Source: Paenibacillus lycopersici (GTDB lineage Bacteria; Bacillota; Bacilli; Paenibacillales; Paenibacillaceae). From it: DNA of 64,000 nt. Both the position numbers and the translations under genes were made by a program. The number at the start of each line of letters is the position of its first letter. The stretch's first letter is position 1. The notes under the pieces were generated by a model. It ran no database searches. It was not told the origin of the DNA and saw only the letters and a list, made by a program, of their open reading frames with translations. This document shows, piece by piece, positions 40,438-49,567 of the stretch. Location: contig NZ_CP048209.1 of the NCBI RefSeq assembly GCF_010119935.1, positions 912,001 through 976,000 of the forward strand, read 5' to 3'.

Positions 40438-42873
40438 CTACGATTGTTTTCTCGAAGCAGCCTCATAGGCACTCAATTTCTCTCTTGTCTTCTTGTCATC
40501 CTTACCCTGGGCTTCAAGCGCATTGAGATAGATTCGCAGCGCATTTGGCACATATTGCTCCTCAAGCTTAGATTTCGTTAGCGGTTTGAGCACACTGACG
40601 GCATCGCTATATTGCTTCTGTTCGACATCGATTTGGCCGATTGCGAGCCTCATAAGCGGCGTCACGCTAAAATCCCTTCCCTGGAGCTGTTCTTTTGGCA
40701 GATCTTTCAAAAGATCGATTCTATGAAGCACCTCTGCATAGAGTTCGCGCGCACGCGTCCATTTCGTACCTTCAGCGGCATTATTGGATTGTTGATCGAG
40801 TTTGCCCGCTTGCGAATACTCATAGATTGCGCGTTCATAGAATTCAATGTTCCAAGGTCGGTTTTGAATGCCTTCTTCAAGCACTGTCAAGGCTTTGTTC
40901 GTATCTCCCTCGTTTTTGGCGAAGGTATACTCTACGAGCGTGAGACTGCGGTTGTAGGGATCCGATTGCCGAAGCTGCCCGATCAGGGCATTAATCGTCT
41001 CTTCGTACTGCTTGTTTTTCGTTTGATTGTACGCTTGGTTCAACCAGTCGATTTTCCGGAGGATAAACTCTGGATTGCTCGGCGAGTAAGCGAGTGCCGA
41101 ATCAAGCGGCGTAAGCAAATCCTTCAATTCGTGCTTGTTGTCCTTAACAAGCGCGATAGCATTGCTGTAATACCCGTTAGCCATGTAAGCGCGGCCGGCT
41201 CCGACCAGCATGACAACAGCTAACAGCGCAACGCCTGTCGGGAAACCGAACCGCCATATTTTACCCGCGCTTTCATCTTCTCGAATCTTAGCAGGCAGTA
41301 CCAGCTGACTGCTATAAACGGCCCCCATCAGTCCCAAAGAAAGAAATACGATCGCCGAAAGATAAATATAACTCATATCGAAATCGATTGCACTATGAAT
41401 GAGAATCGAAACAGCGAAAATATAAAAGACAAAGTGTGTTTTGCCCGCGCTTTTATCCTTGATATAGCAGCGGAGATAGATAAAGAAGATACATGCCAGA
41501 AAGCCGATCAGAAGAAGTAGGCCTACCCAGCCGGTCTCTACGAGCGTCTGCAAAAAATAGCTATGAACCTGTTTGCTGCTGTATGGATTATGCTGGTATT
41601 TCTCGTAAAGCGCGTTCCAGGCTCCGCCGCCGGCTCCGAAAATCGGATAATCCGCGGAAATCTTCATCGCGTCTTTATAAAAGGTGCCGCGCTCGAGCAC
41701 GCTGTGCTGGTTGAAATTGATATTCTCCAGGCGATCGGCGATTTCGCCCGGCAGCAATTGCCGCACGCTGCTGCTTAGTAAAACAACTGCGGCAGCAAGG
41801 ACCGTTACGATAATTAAAACAGCGGGAACAATGACATAAGACCGTTTCTTCTCAGCGAAGGCTGCAAATCTACTTTCCAGCCGATCGTTAAGTAATAGAT
41901 GTAATAGCGTCACGACGACACCTGCCAAGAGGCCGGCGGCAATGATGACGGACCAGCCTGTAAGAGGCAGCTTGGACCAAATCGACATCAAATCGGCTTG
42001 TCCGCCTTTCGCTTCAGGCAGTACGAGTTTAGCGATCGCGTTCATCGTGGACGTCATTTTGCCTAGTATCCCAAATGATACGACGATTGAAATGCATGCA
42101 TAAAGCATGAACAGCAATTGCTGTTTAAACCTCAGGAACGGCAGCGTGAGCAAGATGAGTACCGGCACGATAACCAGTGCGCCGCGAGACAACGTAAGCA
42201 TGAACGATACCCAGATCGGTACGAGCATAAAGGCATGAAGCAATCGCCAGTAGGCGCTGCGAACCTGCACGACAAGAAATAATCCCGCTAAGAACAAGGC
42301 TGACAAATACGCGGCATAAGCGTTCGGATACTGGAAAACCGATGTGACCCGGTACACTTCTTGTTGGTACCATAATGCGTCAGGAAAATAAATTTGGCCC
42401 ATCATATTCGCGAGTCCGTAGAAAACGACCCCGTATCCGGCGAACTGTATGCCATATAGAAGCAATTGCCTGGCTTTGTTCGAGTCGCCGTAGTATAAGC
42501 CTAGCATGAAGATAGCAGATAGAAAGGACACGACAAAGATCATGATGTGAGACTGGTGAACGGATGCGGCTCCGATATTTGAGATCAAATAGGAGAGGGG
42601 CATCAGCCACGCGCTAGCGGACAATATGGCTTTCCAACTATCCAATCTTGCTGTCTTGTACATATAGATGGTTCCAGCAAGCAAGAGAATAAAAAAGGCT
42701 ACTTCTGCTCCGACTAGTGAAGGTTCGTACGTAAACAAATATCCGACGAATAATTTACTGCTGTTGTAAGGTGCAATGAACAACAACAAGGTAATGACAG
42801 CCAGGCCGGACCATTTGATCAGTGAGAGGTCTTTTTCGGATTTCGAAAACTTTGATGCATGCGATGTATTCAT
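40438..42873 (-). CDS. O-antigen-ligase/Wzy-like polytopic protein with TPR-like tail
   Basis: The 811-residue protein has about twelve membrane helices in residues 20-570, with the Wzy_C-type extracellular segment FGAGGGAWNALYEKYQHNPY and KQVHSYFLQTLVETGWVGLL near 415-455. After about residue 575 comes a soluble helical, TPR-like domain. In slg clusters such proteins (WsaB/WsfB) transfer the finished glycan from its lipid carrier to S-layer protein; others are polymerases. Because an ABC exporter is encoded nearby, I favour ligase. AGGAGA precedes the ATG at 42873. It follows the SLH gene's promoter region in the same direction and could be transcribed separately. Confidence 0.82.
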   Translation of the reverse strand: MNTSHASKFSKSEKDLSLIKWSGLAVITLLLFIAPYNSSKLFVGYLFTYEPSLVGAEVAFFILLLAGTIYMYKTARLDSWKAILSASAWLMPLSYLISNIGAASVHQSHIMIFVVSFLSAIFMLGLYYGDSNKARQLLLYGIQFAGYGVVFYGLANMMGQIYFPDALWYQQEVYRVTSVFQYPNAYAAYLSALFLAGLFLVVQVRSAYWRLLHAFMLVPIWVSFMLTLSRGALVIVPVLILLTLPFLRFKQQLLFMLYACISIVVSFGILGKMTSTMNAIAKLVLPEAKGGQADLMSIWSKLPLTGWSVIIAAGLLAGVVVTLLHLLLNDRLESRFAAFAEKKRSYVIVPAVLIIVTVLAAAVVLLSSSVRQLLPGEIADRLENINFNQHSVLERGTFYKDAMKISADYPIFGAGGGAWNALYEKYQHNPYSSKQVHSYFLQTLVETGWVGLLLLIGFLACIFFIYLRCYIKDKSAGKTHFVFYIFAVSILIHSAIDFDMSYIYLSAIVFLSLGLMGAVYSSQLVLPAKIREDESAGKIWRFGFPTGVALLAVVMLVGAGRAYMANGYYSNAIALVKDNKHELKDLLTPLDSALAYSPSNPEFILRKIDWLNQAYNQTKNKQYEETINALIGQLRQSDPYNRSLTLVEYTFAKNEGDTNKALTVLEEGIQNRPWNIEFYERAIYEYSQAGKLDQQSNNAAEGTKWTRARELYAEVLHRIDLLKDLPKEQLQGRDFSVTPLMRLAIGQIDVEQKQYSDAVSVLKPLTKSKLEEQYVPNALRIYLNALEAQGKDDKKTREKLSAYEAASRKQS

Positions 42874-43301
42874 TTATGTTCTCCTGGGTTAAAGGCTATG
42901 ATTATGTCAGAAAAAAGGGATACTGTAATGTATAACGCAGAAAGGATGCGGAAAGTTGCGGTCGAAACAAATATTTACAGATTCTATTTTGATTTAAGAT
43001 ATTTTAAGTGAATAATCGATAAATACTTGCTCACATCATTTTTATACGGAAAATAAATCACTAAATCGATTCATATAGAAAAAAGTCTATTTTTTCGTTA
43101 AGAGAATAAGGAAAAACGAAAATATATTGGAAACAAGGATTTTTGGTTTTTTTGTCGAAAATATTCAATTATAAGAACTGGAAAAACTGCTGTCAGTTTT
43201 GATATAGTTATTGTTAATTTTGAGAAAGGAGACGGACAAGAACTTAGTTTAACAAACGTTGACTTCATTTTTCAATCCTTTTGGGAATTTTCAGATCGTT
43301 A
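42874..43301. other. A+T-rich gene-free stretch
   Basis: No coding frame is supported. TTTTCGTT at 43092-43099 pairs with AACGAAAA at 43115-43122. A GAGAAAGGAGA ribosome-binding-like sequence (about 43222) is not followed by a usable start, which could mark a decayed gene. A weak minus-strand promoter (ATTACA-17-CATAAT) may serve the ligase gene. Confidence 0.4.
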
Positions 43302-44225
43302 CTAGACGTAATGAATCAATATTAAGAACTTAAACAAGACCTGTTCGACCGTTGACTGCCGATATAGTTTCGAACGATATAAATATGTCATTCGATCTCT
43401 TGTTTTTGGGCGAGGCGCCAGGAATAATGTGAGTTGTTCTCTCTTGTCGGAGTCTACTTGATCACCATATAACGTATAAAACTCCAGCGCTTGCTTGTGA
43501 AGGAGCCGTCGGCCTTTATGTTTACGGTAGCTCTGCCATTTTTTCTTTATCTTGTCCCAGGTTGATCCTTCGCCGCCAACAACATTATTCGCGTGTTGCC
43601 GGTAAAGAATGGATGGCTCGGGTTCAAAGCGAACCTTTCCAAAGGCGGACACGCACAAATATACCCACCAATCATGCATGAGAACATTCTCCGCTGAAGG
43701 TTGTTTGGAACAAAGCAGACTCCTGGCTTCTCGGTTAAATGCAATGGTTGCGCCTACGGCTATATTCTGTATTAACGCATTATAGAAAGAAGGAACCTTG
43801 GAAATTGCGCTAGGCCATACTTTAATGGGCGTCAAATCAGAAGTTGTCATCTGGGTCGACGTGAACACCATAGCGGGATTACTCGTGCCGAGTGACTCTA
43901 GATGAGTCGCGGCACTTGTTAGTTTATGGGGCATCCAGACATCGTCTTGGTCACAGAAACAGAAATAATCTGAGTCGCTGCTGGAATGCTGCAGCAGCCA
44001 AAGGAAGCTTTTAATAACGCCGATATTCTCGCCGGGAACGAAACGGATCCAGTCAGGATAGTTTGAAGCCCATTGCGATACAATGGCGGAAGTTTGGTCG
44101 GTTGAGCCGTCGTCTCGAATGATTATGTTGAAATTTCGATGCGTTTGATTCATTAGGCTGTTAAGTTGTTCAGAAATATATCGCTCGCCGTTATAGGTTG
44201 ACAGAAGAATTTCGAATTTTTTCAA
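43302..44225 (-). CDS. family 2 glycosyltransferase
   Basis: The 307-residue GT-A enzyme begins FEILLSTYNGERYISEQLNS, with DDGSTDQTSAIV and the DXD-type site FCDQDDVWMPHKL near residue 95. A conserved HDWWVYL follows near 185, typical of rhamnosyl- or related transferases. It starts with TTG at 44225 after GAGGTG. No membrane helix is clear. It is transcribed away from the exporter operon and shares its promoter region. The sugar specificity is unknown; rhamnose is a plausible donor in this locus. Confidence 0.86.
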   Translation of the reverse strand: MKKFEILLSTYNGERYISEQLNSLMNQTHRNFNIIIRDDGSTDQTSAIVSQWASNYPDWIRFVPGENIGVIKSFLWLLQHSSSDSDYFCFCDQDDVWMPHKLTSAATHLESLGTSNPAMVFTSTQMTTSDLTPIKVWPSAISKVPSFYNALIQNIAVGATIAFNREARSLLCSKQPSAENVLMHDWWVYLCVSAFGKVRFEPEPSILYRQHANNVVGGEGSTWDKIKKKWQSYRKHKGRRLLHKQALEFYTLYGDQVDSDKREQLTLFLAPRPKTRDRMTYLYRSKLYRQSTVEQVLFKFLILIHYV

Positions 44226-44237
44226 GACGCACCTCGT

Positions 44238-44266
44238 TTGCCGCGAAGAGTTTGAAAGAATATTAT
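44238..44266 (+). promoter_or_regulatory. sigma-A promoter of the glycan operon
   Basis: TTGCCG and TATTAT are 17 bases apart, 70 bases upstream of the exporter permease start. No other clear promoter or terminator interrupts the following genes to about 63.3 kb, so this may drive a 19-kb operon. Confidence 0.6.
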
Positions 44267-44335
44267 ATGTGTATCACAAACCAACTGATCTGTCGAATTT
44301 CAACAGGAGTAGGTTAGTAAGATAAGGAGCCGGTC

Positions 44336-45112
44336 ATGAAGACGTATTTTCGTAATCTTGTAAAGTATAAGGATTTGTTTTTTCAGTTAGTGCAGCAGGA
44401 TATCAAAATAAAGTATAGGAACTCCACGTTGGGCATTTTGTGGAGCATGTTGAATCCATTGTTGATGATGATCGTCATGACGGTCGTTTTTATGGAATTA
44501 TTCAAAAGCAACATTCCCTATTATCCTGTCTATGTATTGAGCGGCAGGATTTTGTACCAGTTTTTTTCCGAATCGACTAGCTTCGCAATGGACTCTATAC
44601 ATGCTAATGGTCAATTGGTTCGCAAAGTTTATGTTCCCAAGTACTTCTTCCCGCTATCGCGTGTCAGCTCCTCGTTTATAACGACCGTTATTTCTTTGGT
44701 GATTATTGCGATATTAATGGCTGTAACTGGCGTTCCGTTTCGATGGATGAATTTGTTATTCGTTCTTCCAATGTTCTACCTGGTGGGGATCGTGTCCGGT
44801 ATTGGCTTGCTGTTATCGTCCATTACTGTTTTTTTCAGAGATATGAAGCACTTTTACTCAGTGATCCTGCTCGTTTTGATGTACGTGACGCCGATTTTTT
44901 ATCCGGAGTCGATCATTCCGGATAAGTATCATTTGCTATTTCAAATGAATCCACTATACATCGTTCTCAAGATGTTCAGGGACATTGTCATCTATGGGAA
45001 TATGCCTACGCTGGAAGCTCATTTAATCTCGATCGGATACGTTGTCTTCTTTGGCGTTATCGGTTTGTTCGTCTTCTATAAGGCACAAGACAAATTCATT
45101 TATCATATTTAA
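44336..45112 (+). CDS. wzm: polysaccharide ABC exporter permease (Wzm/TagG type)
   Basis: This 258-residue protein is the ABC-2-type membrane subunit that exports lipid-linked glycans. It has six hydrophobic segments and the family's N-terminal QQDIKIKYRNSTLGILWSMLNPL. The permease forms a dimer with the ATPase encoded next. AAGGAG precedes the ATG. In slg clusters Wzm/Wzt export a fully assembled chain, in contrast to flippase/polymerase systems. Confidence 0.92.
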   Translation: MKTYFRNLVKYKDLFFQLVQQDIKIKYRNSTLGILWSMLNPLLMMIVMTVVFMELFKSNIPYYPVYVLSGRILYQFFSESTSFAMDSIHANGQLVRKVYVPKYFFPLSRVSSSFITTVISLVIIAILMAVTGVPFRWMNLLFVLPMFYLVGIVSGIGLLLSSITVFFRDMKHFYSVILLVLMYVTPIFYPESIIPDKYHLLFQMNPLYIVLKMFRDIVIYGNMPTLEAHLISIGYVVFFGVIGLFVFYKAQDKFIYHI

Positions 45113-45129
45113 AAGTTGAGGTTTTTACC

Positions 45130-45861
45130 ATGAACGATATCGCGATACAGGTTTCGAATATTACGATGAAATATAGGCTGGCATCGGAGAAGGTTGACTC
45201 GCTTAAACATTTCATCATAAAGAAGTTCAAGAAAGAAATGAAATACGAGGATTTCTACGCGTTGAAGAACGTGAGCTTCTCCGTGAACAAGGGAGAAATG
45301 TTCGGCATTGTCGGAATGAACGGCGCAGGGAAAAGCACGATGCTGAAAATTATTGCGGGGGTACAGAAACCTACGCAAGGCACCGTCGAGCGGAAAGGGA
45401 TGATCGCTCCGCTAATCGAACTGGGAGCAGGATTTAATGGCGAGCTAACCGGAATGGAAAATATTATGCTCAACGGTTTGCTGCTCGGGTACTCTAAGAA
45501 ATTTATTAAAGAAAAACTAGATGAAATCGTCGAATTCGCAGAACTTGGGAAGTTTATCCATACCCCTTTGAAAAATTATTCTTCCGGCATGAAGGCGAGA
45601 CTTGGCTTCTCGATTGCCACGGTCGTCAAACCGGAAATACTAATTGTTGATGAAGTGCTATCGGTTGGCGATTTTAAATTTAAAGAGAAATCCGAACAGA
45701 AAATAAACGCGATGACGGCAAACGGGACGACCGTGCTGTTTGTCTCTCACTCTTTAGGGCAGGTTGAAAGCATCTGCGATAGGGTTCTTTGGCTGGAACA
45801 AGGATGCGTAAAGGAAATCGGTCCTTCAAAAGAAATCATATCGAAATTCAAAAACAGCTAA
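45130..45861 (+). CDS. wzt: polysaccharide ABC exporter ATPase (Wzt/TagH type)
   Basis: The 243-residue ATPase has Walker A GMNGAGKST, the polysaccharide-exporter signature YSSGMKARLGFSIA, and Walker B ILIVDEVLSVGD followed by an H-loop FVSHS. It has only the nucleotide-binding domain; the C-terminal carbohydrate-binding domain that reads capped chains in E. coli O9a-type Wzt is absent. It follows the permease by 17 bases. Confidence 0.92.
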   Translation: MNDIAIQVSNITMKYRLASEKVDSLKHFIIKKFKKEMKYEDFYALKNVSFSVNKGEMFGIVGMNGAGKSTMLKIIAGVQKPTQGTVERKGMIAPLIELGAGFNGELTGMENIMLNGLLLGYSKKFIKEKLDEIVEFAELGKFIHTPLKNYSSGMKARLGFSIATVVKPEILIVDEVLSVGDFKFKEKSEQKINAMTANGTTVLFVSHSLGQVESICDRVLWLEQGCVKEIGPSKEIISKFKNS

Positions 45862-45906
45862 AGGATATCGATGTGGCAGCCACTTGATGCGAAAGGAGGG
45901 AGCGGC

Positions 45907-46980
45907 TTGAGGATATTATATTTCTCAACGGTTAACTGGAAATGGATTAAGCAAAGACCTCACTTTATCGCGCATTACTTGTCGTTAAAAGGCTATGAGG
46001 TAGATTACTTTTCATTGAATCCGATCGGTAAGACCAAAATTCGAAAATTTACTCAAGGGCGATTGAGAGTTCGTGATACGTACGTCATTCCGTTTGCGTT
46101 GAAATACCGGTTCGTCGAAGCATTGAATGCATTCGGCCTGCGAGCTAAATTATCTTTTGAAAATTACCATATCATTATTGTTACTCATCCATTTCACCTG
46201 AAGTATATTCCAGCTAGGTTGCTCGTCAATTGTCTGCTTATCTATGAATGCATGGATAACATGCCTTATTTCTATGAAGGACCGCTGAGGGAGAGGATTT
46301 TGGCGGAAGAGAGGAAGACATTGAATTGCGTAGATACTGTTATTACAAGTTCAAATCATCTGAGAATAGCATTACATGACCGGTCACCGGATAAACAGAT
46401 GCACATAGAAACGATTCCTAATGCCCTTGATCGACCGACCTTCCGTCGAGAACCGAAGCGGCTTATATTGCAAGAGCCCAATCTCATATATATTGGAACC
46501 ATTAGCGATTGGATGGATATGGAAACGATAAGAAAATTTGCTTCGATCCATCTTCGGTACACGATTTATTTAATCGGACCGGCTGAAATTCCTTTGGATT
46601 TATTGCCGAATATGGTCTGGCTAGGTGTGAAAAAGCATGACGAAATTATTGATTATATCTATTCAGGTAATATAATGTTGTTGCCTTTTTTAATAAATGA
46701 ATTAACAGAAGCTGTAGATCCTGTTAAAATATACGAATATCTTTCTTTGAAAAAACCAGTTATTAGTTCGTATTGGGCAGAATTAGGGAAGTTTGAAGAC
46801 GCTAAAATCAAATTTTATTGTAATTATCAAGATTTTGAGAACCGCGTGTTCGAGATAGAACAAGCCGGATTTGCGTCCGAGTTGGATTCGGAGTTTGTAG
46901 AGTTAAACAATTGGGAAGTCAGAGTTGAGCGATATGCTAAATTGTTATATAGCGATTTGAAAGCGAAAAAAACTAACTAG
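45907..46980 (+). CDS. glycosyltransferase (GT-B fold)
   Basis: The 357-residue product starts LRILYFSTVNWKWIKQRPHF, with a conserved QRPHFIAHYL element seen in GT-B enzymes of surface-glycan loci. Later it shows IYECMDNMPYFY near residue 115, IPNALD near 180 and PVKIYEYLSLKKPVI near 285, the usual nucleotide-sugar-binding stretch. The TTG at 45907 is preferred because AAAGGAGG lies 7 bases upstream; an ATG at 45871 with weaker AAAGGA is the alternative (369 residues). Donor and acceptor are unknown. Confidence 0.82.
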   Translation: MRILYFSTVNWKWIKQRPHFIAHYLSLKGYEVDYFSLNPIGKTKIRKFTQGRLRVRDTYVIPFALKYRFVEALNAFGLRAKLSFENYHIIIVTHPFHLKYIPARLLVNCLLIYECMDNMPYFYEGPLRERILAEERKTLNCVDTVITSSNHLRIALHDRSPDKQMHIETIPNALDRPTFRREPKRLILQEPNLIYIGTISDWMDMETIRKFASIHLRYTIYLIGPAEIPLDLLPNMVWLGVKKHDEIIDYIYSGNIMLLPFLINELTEAVDPVKIYEYLSLKKPVISSYWAELGKFEDAKIKFYCNYQDFENRVFEIEQAGFASELDSEFVELNNWEVRVERYAKLLYSDLKAKKTN

Positions 46981-46997
46981 AGCGAGGATGGGCTAAT

Positions 46998-48290
46998 ATG
47001 AAAATCTGTGTCATTGGTCTTGGGTATATCGGATTGCCGACTGCGGCAATGTTCTCGAGTTACGACTGCGAAGTTATCGGCGTGGATGTCAAACCTGAGG
47101 TAGTTGACGTGTTAAATCGCGGGGATATTCATATCGAGGAACCGGGATTGTCGGAAATGATTACTGCGGCGGTCGCGAACAAACGCTTTAAAGCATCGTT
47201 AAGCCCTGTCGAAGCGGATGTCTACATTATTGCGGTACCCACTCCGAATAAAAATGATTCTTATATGAGCTGTGATCTCACATATGTCCTGGACGCTTGT
47301 CAATCGATTACTCCATTTTTGAAAAAAGGATCCACTGTTATTGTCGAATCGACGATTGGGCCGCGATCCATGGACGATTATATCAAGCCTTTGTTTGAAA
47401 CGGCAGGCTTTGAGATCGGAGAAGATATCTATCTGGCCCACTGCCCAGAACGTGTGCTTCCAGGTCAAATACTCAAGGAATTGATACATAACAATCGGAT
47501 TATCGGCGGCATTACGACTAAATGCACGGAAGCGGCAGCTAAAGTTTATTCCATGTTTGTAAAGGGAGAAATCATTAAGACCGAGGCCAAGACGGCCGAA
47601 ATGTCCAAATGCATGGAGAATACGTTCAGGGACGTTAATATCGCACTAGCTAATGAGCTGGCGAAGATTTGTTACAAACTAGACATTAACGTGTTAGACG
47701 TTATTCAGATGGCGAATAAGCATCCTAGGGTAAATATTCATAGCCCTGGGCCTGGTGTAGGCGGACATTGTCTTGCTGTCGATCCTTATTTTATTTATGA
47801 GAAGGCTCCTGAATACGCTAATATCATTAAGATGGCACGGGATACGAATAACAGCATGCCGGAGTTTGTAGTGGATGTGATTCGAAGTGCGTTCGCGAAT
47901 ATGAGCGAGCTGACAATTGCTATATTCGGGGTTACCTATAAGGGCGATGTTGATGATATGAGAGAATCGCCTTCTCTCGAAATTATCGAAAAACTGAAAG
48001 AAGAAGGATACCGGCTTGCCATCCATGACCCTCATGTCACTCACGAGGATTTCGTTGAAATGGATGAAGCGGTTTTAGGTGCGGACCTTATTTTGGTATT
48101 GACGGATCATTCCGAATTCAAATCGCTTGACCACAGTCGACTTGCCTCGAAAATGAGAACGCCTTTGTTGTTGGATACCAAAAATATTGTTATGCCTCAA
48201 CCGGGCTCAAGGCTTGAAATTATTAATTTTGGCAATGCATCGCGTTATAAAACGGGCCAAACTGCTGCCAAGCTACAAGAGGTGAACTAA
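46998..48290 (+). CDS. wecC: UDP-N-acetylmannosaminuronate-type dehydrogenase
   Basis: The 430-residue enzyme belongs to the UDP-glucose/GDP-mannose dehydrogenase family, which oxidises the sugar C6 to a uronate in two NAD steps. It starts KICVIGLGYIGLPTAAMF, with CPERVLPGQIL, ENTFRDVNIALANELA, the catalytic Cys in GPGVGGHCLAVDPYF, and DMRESPSLEI. The HCPERVLPG pattern is that of WecC (UDP-ManNAc to UDP-ManNAcA). No UDP-GlcNAc 2-epimerase (WecB) is in the window, so it must be encoded elsewhere. It implies an acidic sugar in the glycan. Confidence 0.88.
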   Translation: MKICVIGLGYIGLPTAAMFSSYDCEVIGVDVKPEVVDVLNRGDIHIEEPGLSEMITAAVANKRFKASLSPVEADVYIIAVPTPNKNDSYMSCDLTYVLDACQSITPFLKKGSTVIVESTIGPRSMDDYIKPLFETAGFEIGEDIYLAHCPERVLPGQILKELIHNNRIIGGITTKCTEAAAKVYSMFVKGEIIKTEAKTAEMSKCMENTFRDVNIALANELAKICYKLDINVLDVIQMANKHPRVNIHSPGPGVGGHCLAVDPYFIYEKAPEYANIIKMARDTNNSMPEFVVDVIRSAFANMSELTIAIFGVTYKGDVDDMRESPSLEIIEKLKEEGYRLAIHDPHVTHEDFVEMDEAVLGADLILVLTDHSEFKSLDHSRLASKMRTPLLLDTKNIVMPQPGSRLEIINFGNASRYKTGQTAAKLQEVN

Positions 48291-48292
48291 CA

Positions 48293-49567
48293 TTGAGCGT
48301 TAAAATGACTTCGCCAATTGAATTGACGGATGGTGTGAAATTATACGGTCATGAAGATGAATATATTACATCCGTCATTCAAAGAACGAAACAATATTAC
48401 GAGATTATTGATTTACAGAAGTTCTCTCCGTATATTCCGGAGAACGCCGTTATTTTCGACATTGGTTCGAATATCGGCAATCACACGGTGTTCTTTCATA
48501 AGCATTGTAACCCGCGAAGGATTTATGCTTTTGAGCCGGCATCGGACAATGCATCATTGCTCAAAAAGAATATTATAGAAAACGGACTTGCAAATACGGT
48601 GGTCTATCAGACAGCTGTCGGCAGCACTCCAGGCAGAGCGGACTTGGTCAAAAATATCAGAAATATGGGTGAATGCAAATTAGTCGATAATCCAAATGGC
48701 GCAATAGAAGTGGTATCCATTAATTCGTTGAAATTGGAGGAACCTGATTTTGTGAAAATCGATGTTGAAGGCGCGGAGTTGGAAGTTTTGCGTGGAATGA
48801 CCGATATTCTCGCTTCTTCAAGCCCGGTGTTGTGGATTGAAATTAATGATAACTTCAATGAAGTTGACGACTTATTAGGCCAGTTTCAGTATGAATTGAT
48901 TGATAAACATCACTTTAATTATATCTATGTAAAACATGGTTCCCGATCCAATCAATTAGAGACGCTGCAACTATTTAAAAGAAGCATTATCCCGAACTAC
49001 AACCAATTGGTATTGGACAAATGGAATTTAAACAGGTGGCTTGCCGAGGAGAAAGACAAAAACGTAAAGTTGTTGCAACAATCGAGCAACCTGGAATTGG
49101 ATTTGAAAAACTCGGAACTGGCATTAACGAACGCACAATTCGAATTGGGGAATTTAGGAAGCCGATCTGAAAGGGAAATTTCGACCCTTCAGCAAGAAGT
49201 GGAGTCTCTAAACAATAGGATGCATGATTCGCAAGTGGAATCCAAGCGACTTGTTAGCGAGCATGAAACGGAAATATCGTCCTTATTGGAAAAAACAGCG
49301 AATCTTACTAACAGTCTTGAAGAAACACGCAGAAAATTAATTAACACTTGTAATGAATACGAGATTCAGAAGAAAGAACTTCATGAACATATTTTGCAGC
49401 ATATTGAAGCGGAGCGAAAGGCATTGCTAGAAATGCTGGCCTTGCAGCAGCATTATCAATTGCTCGAGGCGAGGTATATGCGCGTGAGAAATACGCTGCC
49501 TGGAAAAGTCGCGGTTAAACTTCTTAAGTTTGTGAAGAGGTTAAGAAGAAAGAGGGACTTCACATGA
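48293..49567 (+). CDS. FkbM-type methyltransferase with coiled-coil tail
   Basis: The 424-residue protein has an N-terminal SAM-dependent FkbM methyltransferase domain (residues about 40-210): AVIFDIGSNIGNHTVFFHK, RIYAFEPASDNASLLKKNI, and FVKIDVEGAELEVLRGM. From about residue 230 to 400 it is a long charged coiled coil, ending in a basic segment (KLLKFVKRLRRKRDFT). The start is TTG at 48293 after AGAGGTG; an ATG four codons on is possible. In ABC-exported glycans, methyl transfer to the growing end can stop elongation, and coiled coils can set chain length, so a capping role is plausible. Its 3' end overlaps the next gene by four bases. Confidence 0.85.
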   Translation: MSVKMTSPIELTDGVKLYGHEDEYITSVIQRTKQYYEIIDLQKFSPYIPENAVIFDIGSNIGNHTVFFHKHCNPRRIYAFEPASDNASLLKKNIIENGLANTVVYQTAVGSTPGRADLVKNIRNMGECKLVDNPNGAIEVVSINSLKLEEPDFVKIDVEGAELEVLRGMTDILASSSPVLWIEINDNFNEVDDLLGQFQYELIDKHHFNYIYVKHGSRSNQLETLQLFKRSIIPNYNQLVLDKWNLNRWLAEEKDKNVKLLQQSSNLELDLKNSELALTNAQFELGNLGSRSEREISTLQQEVESLNNRMHDSQVESKRLVSEHETEISSLLEKTANLTNSLEETRRKLINTCNEYEIQKKELHEHILQHIEAERKALLEMLALQQHYQLLEARYMRVRNTLPGKVAVKLLKFVKRLRRKRDFT

